Origin: Chloroflexota bacterium
Lineage (GTDB): Bacteria > Chloroflexota > Anaerolineae > Aggregatilineales > Phototrophicaceae
Direction: 5' to 3'
DNA length: 64,000 bases
Assembly: GCA_026707745.1 (NCBI GenBank)
Contig: JAPOWG010000040.1
Coordinates: forward strand, 1-64,000
This document shows, one piece after another, positions 1 through 7,212 of this stretch (position 1 is the first letter of the stretch; every line of letters starts with the position of its first letter). A program made the position numbers and the translations under genes. The notes beneath the pieces were generated by a model. The model saw nothing but the letters and a program-made list of their open reading frames with translations. It was not told the origin of the DNA and did no database searches.

Positions 1-330
1 TCGCGCAACCTCCCAAACACATACACCGCGATATAAGCCCCTCTCCCTTTATGGGAGAGGGGTTTGGGGTGAGGGCCACCCTCTGCGCCCTCTGCGCTGA
101 ATCCCTACCCCCCCCCCCGTATACATACTGTATCTATACGGTTACCCAAAAAGGGGCATTTTATGGGTATTTCATGGGCACTGTTTCAGTATATAACGCC
201 ACCTTGCGCGCAGCGCCCGCGCCGAGCGGCTCTTCATGCGGGATGGCAAGCGGCCCCGCAAACCGCCGTTCATAAATCCGATCTCGCGGCTATAATGATG
301 GCGTGTTGAACCGCGACCAGAGAGCAGAAT
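1..330. other. Intergenic region at the left edge
   Basis: I see no gene here; a short open frame at 51-275 has no recognisable protein character. The stretch holds a REP-like hairpin (38-62), two tandem copies of CCCTCTGCG near 80-95, and a run of eleven C at 108-118. A perfect TATAAT at 291-296 lies 35 bases before the first gene and is a plausible -10 box, but the -35 region is weak. Confidence 0.5.
38..62. repeat. REP-like palindromic hairpin
   Basis: CCCCTCTCCC at 38-47 and its exact complement GGGAGAGGGG at 53-62 form a 10-bp stem with a 5-base loop, followed by TTTGGGGTGAGGGC. Palindromes of this C-rich/G-rich type are common dispersed intergenic elements in GC-rich bacteria. It could also help end transcription of a gene left of the window. 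Confidence 0.55.
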
Positions 331-1188
331 ATGCCCGACGCCGCTTGGCAAAGCTACGACCTGATCTTCTTCGACTGTGACAGCACCTTGTCCGGTATCG
401 AGGGCATTGACGAACTCGCTCGCTTCAAAGGCAAGGAGGGCCGCGTCGGCCTGCTCACCAACAAAGCCATGGACGGCGAGCTTGATCTCGCCGAAGTCTA
501 TGGCAAACGCTTGCGCGCCATCCGTCCCACGCGCGCCCAACTCAAGGCCATCGAGGAACGCTACTGGGAAACCATGGTCGAGGACGCGGCCGAAGTTATC
601 GCGGCCCTCCATTACCTGGGCAAGCAGGTTTTCATCATCAGCGGCGGTTTGATCGATGCCGTGAAGGGGTTCGGCCGGCGGCTCGGGGTAGATGCCTCGC
701 GTATCCGCGCTGTCGAATTGGAATACAACGAACTGTCCGGGCAATGGTGGCGCTATCACGAGCCGCAAGCGCAACATGCGCAGACCTATCTGGATTTCGA
801 TGAAGGACCGCTAACGGTATCAAAAGGCAAAGCGCAGATTATCAGCGAGCTGGCGGGCGATACCCCCGGGCGGCGCATCATGATCGGCGACGGCGCGAGC
901 GATCTTGCGACCAAAGAACAGGTTGATCTATTCATTGGTTATGGCGGCGTGTTGGCGCGCGACAAGGTCAAAACGGAGTCCGAGGTCTACCTGAGCGCCT
1001 GTTCCCTGGCGCCAATTCTGCCAATTGCAGCCGGACGCGCCGGCTGGCAAACTGTGGCGGGCGGCGCGTTCGAATCGCTCTATCGCAAGGGCATCGACCT
1101 GGCGCGCGACCCGGAGGCAGTCAGCTTCCAAGCGGATAAGCGACTTGACCAGTTTATTCAGGCATTTGAAGGTATAAATACGACATGA
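331..1188 (+). CDS. serB: HAD-family phosphatase, SerB-like (phosphoserine phosphatase)
   Basis: A haloacid-dehalogenase phosphatase of 285 residues, probably removing phosphate from phosphoserine in the last step of serine synthesis. The nucleophile motif DCDST is at residues 15-19 (Asp15, Asp17). The serine of motif II is in IISGG near 104, the motif III lysine in KGKAQ near 167, and the acidic motif GDGASD at 186-191. The helical cap after the first motif (GIEGIDELA) is SerB-like. The ATG at 331 follows a GAGAG. The stop overlaps the next start (ATGA), and a SerA-like gene follows two genes on, which supports the serine assignment. Substrate is inferred; a related small phosphate ester is possible. 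Confidence 0.75.
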   Translation: MPDAAWQSYDLIFFDCDSTLSGIEGIDELARFKGKEGRVGLLTNKAMDGELDLAEVYGKRLRAIRPTRAQLKAIEERYWETMVEDAAEVIAALHYLGKQVFIISGGLIDAVKGFGRRLGVDASRIRAVELEYNELSGQWWRYHEPQAQHAQTYLDFDEGPLTVSKGKAQIISELAGDTPGRRIMIGDGASDLATKEQVDLFIGYGGVLARDKVKTESEVYLSACSLAPILPIAAGRAGWQTVAGGAFESLYRKGIDLARDPEAVSFQADKRLDQFIQAFEGINTT

Positions 1189-1853
1189 GTTTCGACGCGA
1201 TAATCTTCGATATGGACGGGCTGCTGGTCGATTCGGAACCGCTTTGGCACGAGGCGGAAATCGAAATGATAGCAGGCGCTGGTTATACCTATGCCGAAGA
1301 TGTGCGCGAGCAGACGATTGGCGTCCGCGTCGATGAGTTCGCGCGCATCATCCACCGCCATTATCCCAAAGTGGGCGAATCGCCCCAGGCGATCATTGAA
1401 GAGATTACGGCGCGCATTTTGGGCATGCCTCTGGAGAAGATTCAGCCCCGCCCGGGCGCCGAAGCAATCATCCGCTTTGCCGCCGAGCGGGAGATCCCGC
1501 GGGCGATCGCCTCAAGTTCCTGGGATTGCGTTATCGACCATTTTGTGGATCTGCTTGGTTGGGATGCCTTGATCCCGCAGCGCTATTCGGCGCAGCACAT
1601 GGCGCGCGGCAAACCGGCGCCCGATATTTATCTCTACGCCGCCGAGCAGCTGGGCTACGCGCCCGCCCGCTGCCTGGCGCTGGAGGACAGCCCGGCCGGG
1701 ACGCAGTCGGCACTAGCCGCGGGCATGACCTGTTATTCCGTGCCCGACCTGTCACATTCCACGCTTGATGACTTCGCCGGGATCAACAATAGCGTTTACG
1801 ACAGCCTGTACGACATATTGGCGGAATTCGAAAGGAAAGGTTTCTTCGCTTGA
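1185..1853 (+). CDS. HAD-IA phosphatase, hexitol/2-deoxyglucose-6-phosphatase type
   Basis: A 222-residue subfamily-IA HAD hydrolase resembling YniC/HxpB and beta-phosphoglucomutase. Visible are the nucleophile motif FDMDGLLVDSEPL (Asp9, Asp11), the motif II serine in ASSSWD, the lysine in GKPAPDIYL, and the acidic EDSPAGTQSA motif. The helical cap between motifs I and II has the usual length. It overlaps the previous gene by four bases and ends just before the SerA-like gene, so the three probably share an mRNA. Sugar-phosphate or sugar-alcohol phosphatase activity is the family expectation; nothing in the sequence fixes the substrate. Confidence 0.75.
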   Translation: MSFDAIIFDMDGLLVDSEPLWHEAEIEMIAGAGYTYAEDVREQTIGVRVDEFARIIHRHYPKVGESPQAIIEEITARILGMPLEKIQPRPGAEAIIRFAAEREIPRAIASSSWDCVIDHFVDLLGWDALIPQRYSAQHMARGKPAPDIYLYAAEQLGYAPARCLALEDSPAGTQSALAAGMTCYSVPDLSHSTLDDFAGINNSVYDSLYDILAEFERKGFFA

Positions 1854-1856
1854 GCC

Positions 1857-1908
1857 AGCCGCCCGGCGGCAGCGACCAGAACTGCCGCGCCCAGACAAGA
1901 GATCAAAC
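1857..1908. repeat. Dispersed intergenic element, copy 1
   Basis: The core AGCCGCCCGGCGGCAGCGA is followed by a 9-base variable spacer and then CCGCGCCCAGACAAGAGAT. It aligns with the elements at 6624, 26531 and 48745. It lies between the HAD gene and the SerA-like gene, inside the region a TTG start at 1850 would translate. That favours a downstream start for the latter. Confidence 0.6.
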
Positions 1909-1942
1909 TGCCTCGACCCGGCCAGTTGACGCTGTGAAACAC

Positions 1943-3532
1943 ATGCGGCGGATTTTGGTCGCGACAGACCTCACAGCCGAAAGTATCGCCCTGCTGGAGG
2001 CGACCGACGATGTCGAAGTAAACATCGTCCCGCCAAAGACCTCCAATGTGCGGGCGGCCCTCTGCGACGCCACCGCCATCATCACGCGTTCCGATTTCAA
2101 ATTGGACGCGCCGCTGCTGGAACACGCCCCGAAGCTGAAACTGATCGCGCGCATGTCCGCCGGCTTGACCGGGATCGCCGTCGATTATGCCACGGAACGC
2201 GGCATTCTGGTGATGAATATCCCCGGCGTCAGCGCCATCGCCGCCGCCGAGCACACGCTGACCTTGATGTTGGCGCTCAACCGCAATCTGCCCGATATCC
2301 ATGACAGCCTGCGCGAAGGCTGGTGGCTCTTTGACCGCGGACCGCAAGTCGGTGTGCAATTGCATGGCAAAACGATCGGCATCATCGGCGTTGGTCGGGT
2401 CGGGCAGCGCGTCGCGCATCTCTGTTTGGCCTTCGGCATGCGCGTTCTGGCTAACGATCCCTATATCCGCGAAGAGCAGGTCAACGACAAACGCATACAA
2501 TTGGTCGGCCTGCGCGAATTGCTGCGCGCGGCGGACTATGTCAGTCTGCATGTGCCGGCGACGGACGAGACCGTCGACTTCTTCACGGCGGACATGCTGG
2601 ACGGGATGAAACCCGGCGCCTGCTTCATTAATACTGCCCACGGCGGCGTCATTAAGGAAGCGCTATTGGCGGACGCGCTGAAGGACGGGCGCCTGGGCGG
2701 CGTCGCCCTGGACGTCTGGAACGAAGAGCCGCCCTTCAACAGCCCCTTGATCGGTTTGGACAAGGTGATTCATACGCCCCATATCGGCGACAATACCGCG
2801 GAAGCCCGGCAAGACCTGTCCATTCAAATCGTCAAGCAAGTGATTGACGCCCTGGACGACCGCGACTATCGCAATGTCGTCAACATGCCTCTGCTGCCGG
2901 GTCTGAATTACAGCGACGCCCGCCCTTATATGCAATTGTCGGAAAGCATTGGCAGCTTGCAGCACATTTTGGCTCGCGGTCCCATTCGGCGCATCGCCAT
3001 CGAGATCATCGGCGAGGACATGAACGGGCTGATCAAGCCGATGACAGTCGGCATTTTGAAGGGGCTGCTAACACCGATACACGGCGAAAAGGTGAGCTAT
3101 GTCAACGCCCCTGTCTTGGCGACCGAGCATGGCTGGCGGATCACACAGGCCAAAGGCATCAAGATCAGCGAATACAGCAATGTCATCACCTGCCAGATCA
3201 CGCTTGAGGACAACGAAGAGATCAGCATCGCCGGCACGCTGCTGGACCGGCAAAAGCCCTATATCCTGCAGATTAACAGCTATCGCATCCACTTCGAGCC
3301 GCGCGGGCACCTGCTCATCATGGGCAGCTATGACCAGCCCGGCGTGATCGGCCGAGTCGGCACCCTGATGGCGGAAAACGGCATCAACATCGCCAGTTGG
3401 CACACCGGCCGCGCCCAACCCGGCGGCAATACCCTGACTGTGCTCAATTTCGACGAAGCGCTGCCCGAGTCCTTGATGGAGATACTGCGAGGGCAAGACT
3501 TCATACGCCATGTGCATCAGCTACACATCTAG
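1943..3532 (+). CDS. serA: SerA-like D-2-hydroxyacid dehydrogenase with ACT domain
   Basis: Resembles D-3-phosphoglycerate dehydrogenase, the NAD-dependent first step of serine synthesis, in the long form with an intervening allosteric domain and a C-terminal ACT domain (QPGVIGRVGTLMAENGINI). From the ATG at 1943 it has 529 residues, the usual family length. The Rossmann loop GIIGVGRVG, the catalytic Glu (DVWNEEP) and His (TPHIGDNT) are present. The conserved Arg of the NxxRG motif is His233 (NTAHGGV), and the following VD is IK, so activity or substrate may differ. A TTG at 1850 with a good AAAGGAAAGG upstream would add 31 residues, but those are encoded by a dispersed repeat; a GTG at 1934 is also possible. 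The gene abuts uvrC convergently. Confidence 0.8.
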   Translation: MRRILVATDLTAESIALLEATDDVEVNIVPPKTSNVRAALCDATAIITRSDFKLDAPLLEHAPKLKLIARMSAGLTGIAVDYATERGILVMNIPGVSAIAAAEHTLTLMLALNRNLPDIHDSLREGWWLFDRGPQVGVQLHGKTIGIIGVGRVGQRVAHLCLAFGMRVLANDPYIREEQVNDKRIQLVGLRELLRAADYVSLHVPATDETVDFFTADMLDGMKPGACFINTAHGGVIKEALLADALKDGRLGGVALDVWNEEPPFNSPLIGLDKVIHTPHIGDNTAEARQDLSIQIVKQVIDALDDRDYRNVVNMPLLPGLNYSDARPYMQLSESIGSLQHILARGPIRRIAIEIIGEDMNGLIKPMTVGILKGLLTPIHGEKVSYVNAPVLATEHGWRITQAKGIKISEYSNVITCQITLEDNEEISIAGTLLDRQKPYILQINSYRIHFEPRGHLLIMGSYDQPGVIGRVGTLMAENGINIASWHTGRAQPGGNTLTVLNFDEALPESLMEILRGQDFIRHVHQLHI

Positions 3533-3538
3533 CCAAGT

Positions 3539-5425
3539 TCAATCCAGATGGCTTTTGATCGCCAAAGCGACTTCCTTGTTAATGCCATTGACCTCCGCGA
3601 GTTCGGTGATGCTGGCGTTTCTGATGGCGTCAATCGAGTTTTCAAAGTGCTTGAGCAAGACCTTTCGGCGTTTGGGTCCCACACCTGGTATCGTCTCCAG
3701 GCGGCTGGCGAGGCTCATCTTGCGCCGGCGCTTGCGGTGGCTGGTAACGGCAAAGCGATGCGCTTCGTCGCGCACGCGCTGAACAAGATAGAGCGCTTCG
3801 CTGCGGCGGGGCAGCAGCACTGAACCCGACTGATCGGGCAGGAAGACTTCTTCAATGCGTTTGGCCAAGGCCGCGACCGGCACCCGGTCCCTCAAGCCAA
3901 ACTCGGCTAATACGCCCCAGGCGACATTGAGCTGTCCTACCCCGCCGTCAATCAAAAGCAGGTCCGGCAGCAAGCGCCAGGTTTCGGCCTTGTCCACGCC
4001 GTCCGGCGCCAGCGAGAGCCCCGACTCAACGGCGTCCTTCCAGCGCAAGAAGCGCCGCGTCAGGGCCTCGCGCATGGACTGATAGTCGTCCGATCCGCCG
4101 TGGGAAACCGAACGAATATTGAAACGGCGATATTCGCTTTTGCGGGCCACGCCACGGGCAAAGACCACTCGGCTGGCGACGATCGCGGTGCCCTGCGTCG
4201 TGCTGATGTCATAACATTCGATGCGGTTGGGAATGCGCGGGAGTCTCAATGCTTCGTGCAGTTGCGCCAGCGCTTGTTCGTGCTTGGTGGTATCGGCCTC
4301 GTATTGAGCGCGCATCATTTGCAGGCTTTCCAGCGCGTTCTCCTGCGCTAGCGCGACTAATTTGCGTTTGTCGCCACGCTGCGGCACATGAATTGATACT
4401 TTCGAGCTGGCGCGTTTGTCGCTGAGCCAACGCTCGAGGATACGCGCTTCCTCGACTGCGTTGGGCAAAATCAATTCGCGCGGGATGTTGCTGCTGGCGG
4501 CGTAGAACTGGCTGATGAACTGTTCCAGCACGGTGGCGTCCGATTCGCCTTCCGTATTGTTTATGGCGCGGGAATCGCTGCCGATCAGCTTGCCGTTGCG
4601 GATAAACATGATCTGTACGGTGGCGTCGCGCTCGTCGCGGGCCAGGGCGATGACATCGTGATCGGTCATGTTCTTGCCTACGGCTTTATGCTTGTTGGTG
4701 ATGTAGTCTATCGCCTTCAACTGGTCGCGGATGCCGGCGGCTTTTTCGAAGTTGAGTTGCTCGGACGCGCCTAACATTTCATGCATCAGGCGTTTCTGCA
4801 CGCCCTCGGCCTTGCCGCTAAGCACGTCCATAAGTTCTTGGATCATCCCGCGGTATTCATCTCGGCTGACGGCACCGATGCAAGGCGCGTTGCACAACTT
4901 GATGTCGTGGAAAAGGCAGGCGCGCTCGTCTTGCCCGTTGATGTCCCGGTCGCAGGTCAAATAAGGAAAGGCTTTGCGCAAATCGCTGAGCGTTTTCTGA
5001 ACCACCCACATAGCCGTATAGGGACCGAAGTAGCGCGAGCCGTCATTGAGAATGCGCCGGGTGGTTTCCACTTTCGGGAAGGCATCAGCCCAACTGACGC
5101 GGATATAGGGATATCGCTTGTCATCTTTAAGCTCGATGTTGAAACGCGGCTTGTGCTTTTTGATCAGGGTTTCTTCCAGGATCAGCGCTTTGACTTCGCT
5201 TTCGGTAATAATGAAGTCAATGTCATCGACTTCGGCGCGCATGCGCAGCGTCTTGCTATTGCCATCGGCGACAGTCGTAAAATAACTGCGGACGCGATTG
5301 CGCAGGCGCTTGGCCTTGCCCACATAGATGATCCTGCCCCGGCCGTTCTTCAGAAGGTAAACGCCGGGCTTGGCGGGCAGATTCTTGAGAATGGTCTCGA
5401 TGTGCTGTGGTTTCTGGTATTCCAT
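3539..5425 (-). CDS. uvrC: Excinuclease ABC subunit C
   Basis: The nuclease subunit of nucleotide excision repair, which cuts on both sides of a lesion recognised by UvrAB. Order of domains: GIY-YIG endonuclease at the N terminus (PGVYLLKN, IIYVGKAK), UvrBC interaction helix pair near residue 200-235, an RNase H-like nuclease domain (ECYDIS, LLLIDGGVGQL), and a C-terminal helix-hairpin-helix pair (IPGVGPKRRKVLL). The length of 628 residues is normal. I chose the ATG at 5425; a TTG at 5449 would add eight residues. It is divergent from the dcw cluster, occupying the place where mraZ often lies. Confidence 0.95.
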   Translation of the reverse strand: MEYQKPQHIETILKNLPAKPGVYLLKNGRGRIIYVGKAKRLRNRVRSYFTTVADGNSKTLRMRAEVDDIDFIITESEVKALILEETLIKKHKPRFNIELKDDKRYPYIRVSWADAFPKVETTRRILNDGSRYFGPYTAMWVVQKTLSDLRKAFPYLTCDRDINGQDERACLFHDIKLCNAPCIGAVSRDEYRGMIQELMDVLSGKAEGVQKRLMHEMLGASEQLNFEKAAGIRDQLKAIDYITNKHKAVGKNMTDHDVIALARDERDATVQIMFIRNGKLIGSDSRAINNTEGESDATVLEQFISQFYAASSNIPRELILPNAVEEARILERWLSDKRASSKVSIHVPQRGDKRKLVALAQENALESLQMMRAQYEADTTKHEQALAQLHEALRLPRIPNRIECYDISTTQGTAIVASRVVFARGVARKSEYRRFNIRSVSHGGSDDYQSMREALTRRFLRWKDAVESGLSLAPDGVDKAETWRLLPDLLLIDGGVGQLNVAWGVLAEFGLRDRVPVAALAKRIEEVFLPDQSGSVLLPRRSEALYLVQRVRDEAHRFAVTSHRKRRRKMSLASRLETIPGVGPKRRKVLLKHFENSIDAIRNASITELAEVNGINKEVALAIKSHLD

Positions 5426-5576
5426 TGGCGCTTGAGGTGATATTGGCAAGCGATTGAGACAGGAACCATTTTATCATGATACGCTGCTGCGGAGAACGAC
5501 GTGGGCGGCAATATGCGCGTAGCGCTCGGAAAAACAAGCTACAATTGACTGCAGCGACAGCAATGGGGAAAAGCTT

Positions 5577-6509
5577 GTGAGCGCGCATATTCCAGTGCTT
5601 GTTGAGCCATTGCTTCGACTGACGAAGCCCTCCGACGGGAGGCTCGACCGAGTCATTGACGGGACGCTCGGGGCCGGCGGACACACACGCGCCATGCTGC
5701 AAGCGGGCGCCGGAGAAGTATTGGCATTCGACCTTGACGATAGCGCGATTGAGATCGCCCGCCGCAATCTGGCTCCCTATCTTGAACGGGTGACCGTCGC
5801 GCAAAGCAGTTATGTCGATATGCGCGCTGTGGCATTCCAGCGCGGCTGGCGCGAGGTCGATGCGATCATATTGGACCTGGGTCTCTCATCCATGCAACTG
5901 GACGATCCCGCGCGCGGTTTCGCGTTTCGACACGAGGGCCCGCTCGATATGCGCTTCGACGCTTTGAACGACGGCGCCACTGCCGAAAAACTGCTTAACT
6001 CCCTTCCAGAGAAAGACCTTGCCAAGCTCTTCTTTCGATACGGGGAAGAGAAGGCCGCCGGCAAGATCGCCAGCGCGGTCGTAGCGCAGAGACCGATACG
6101 GAGCACAGGGGAGTTGGCAAGCCTCATCAAAACCGTGGTCCCCAAGCGGCGGCGAATGACGAAGATTCACCCGGCTACCAAGGTGTTTCAAGCGCTGCGC
6201 ATCGCTGTTAACCGGGAATTGGAATCCCTGGAAAAGGCGCTGCCGATCGCCGTCGGCTTGCTGCGTCCTGGCGGGAGGCTGGCGGTGATCGCCTTTCACA
6301 GCCTGGAAGACCGTATGGTCAAGCGGAGCTTCCGGGATCTGGCGCAGGAGGTTGTCGCTCCGCCGGGCATGGCGTCAATTGAAGAACGTCGAGCGCTGGT
6401 CAGGCTCGTCAATCGACGACCGATCGTGCCCGATGATAAAGAGCTAAGCGACAACCCGCGGAGCCGCAGCGCCAAGCTGAGGGTCGTTGAAAAGTTGAAG
6501 TTCGATTGA
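5577..6509 (+). CDS. rsmH: 16S rRNA (cytosine-1402-N4)-methyltransferase
   Basis: RsmH (MraW) methylates C1402 of 16S rRNA using SAM, and it usually opens the division/cell-wall cluster. The SAM-binding motif DGTLGAGGHTRAML, the motif LDLGLSSMQLDDPARGF and the C-terminal signature IAFHSLEDRMVK are all present over 310 residues. The start is GTG, preceded by TGGGGAAAAG. A TACAAT at 5540-5545 may be a -10 box. No mraZ lies upstream. About 215 bases separate it from the next gene and contain dispersed repeat copy 2. Confidence 0.96.
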   Translation: MSAHIPVLVEPLLRLTKPSDGRLDRVIDGTLGAGGHTRAMLQAGAGEVLAFDLDDSAIEIARRNLAPYLERVTVAQSSYVDMRAVAFQRGWREVDAIILDLGLSSMQLDDPARGFAFRHEGPLDMRFDALNDGATAEKLLNSLPEKDLAKLFFRYGEEKAAGKIASAVVAQRPIRSTGELASLIKTVVPKRRRMTKIHPATKVFQALRIAVNRELESLEKALPIAVGLLRPGGRLAVIAFHSLEDRMVKRSFRDLAQEVVAPPGMASIEERRALVRLVNRRPIVPDDKELSDNPRSRSAKLRVVEKLKFD

Positions 6510-6623
6510 ACCTCTGTTGCGAAATATCGCGTTTTTGATAAATTTGTAACTATGCTCGCGCCGGCTTTAGCAGGACCCTGGACTTCCGGTCGGCTGAGCG
6601 ACTGTTCGGAAAGACCAGTCAAC

Positions 6624-6682
6624 AGCCGCTCGAGGACAGCGAGAGGGACCCAGAAATACCGCGTTCACACAAAATAATAAAC
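6624..6682. repeat. Dispersed intergenic element, copy 2
   Basis: It has AGCCGCTCG and CAGCGA in the left half, then a spacer about six bases longer than in the other copies. The right half TACCGCGTTCACACAAAA continues to AATAATAAAC. The right half differs from copy 4 at one base over about 26. It lies between rsmH and the FtsL-like gene. Confidence 0.65.
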
Positions 6683-6724
6683 ACGCTACTTGCATGAGCA
6701 AGGGAGTAAATCAAAAAGAGTAAG

Positions 6725-7195
6725 ATGGCACAGAATTGGTTTCAACATACGCTTAGCCGCAAGCGCTTCTATGCCCGCAATCAAGCGGCGATGCTTGCGA
6801 TCCTCGGCACCGCTATTTTGCTCGTGCTTGGCAGCATCTATCTCTCACAGGTCGCGTCCTTCGCCATCACCAATCGAACCATTGAAGACTTGATTGTCCA
6901 GCGTGACGAACTTAAATACACAAATGAACAGTTAATCGCGGAGATTGCCCGGTTTCGCACGGTCCCGCGCTTGACATTGCGCGCCCAGGACATCGGTTTT
7001 CGCCCGGCGACAAACGATGAAATAGACTATGTGGTGATCGAGGGCTACAGCCCGACGCGCAGAAATTCCTTTGCAGAAGCCGCGAGCGCGCGCGCCAACC
7101 AGGATCCGACGCCGATCTATGACGAGACTTTCAGTGGCTGGATACAACGGCAACTAGCGATTTTGCGAGAACAAATCGAAGCTTTTGGCAGCTAG
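6725..7195 (+). CDS. ftsL: FtsL/DivIC-like septum protein
   Basis: A small bitopic membrane protein of 156 residues with a basic N terminus, one membrane helix at about 23-45 (AILGTAILLVLGS), and a short coiled-coil of the DivIC/FtsL type (IEDLIVQRDELKYTNEQL) around 52-75. It occupies the standard ftsL position between rsmH and ftsI. In the family it forms a trimeric scaffold with FtsQ and a second DivIC protein and helps activate FtsWI. The extracellular tail beyond the coiled-coil is longer than usual. Identification rests on topology, coiled-coil and position, since FtsL sequences diverge strongly. Confidence 0.75.
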   Translation: MAQNWFQHTLSRKRFYARNQAAMLAILGTAILLVLGSIYLSQVASFAITNRTIEDLIVQRDELKYTNEQLIAEIARFRTVPRLTLRAQDIGFRPATNDEIDYVVIEGYSPTRRNSFAEAASARANQDPTPIYDETFSGWIQRQLAILREQIEAFGS

Positions 7196-7212
7196 CGCGA
7201 GAAGCCCTTTTT

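Noticed and set aside
51..275. 74-codon frame at the left edge
   Set aside because: It runs through the palindrome and C-tract, is low-complexity and has no ribosome site.
1796..2641. 281-codon antisense frame over the SerA-like gene
   Set aside because: Low-complexity shadow frame without family features, opposite a clear dehydrogenase.
4781..5440. 219-codon frame opposite uvrC
   Set aside because: The GIY-YIG and UvrBC motifs are read on the other strand; this is a shadow.
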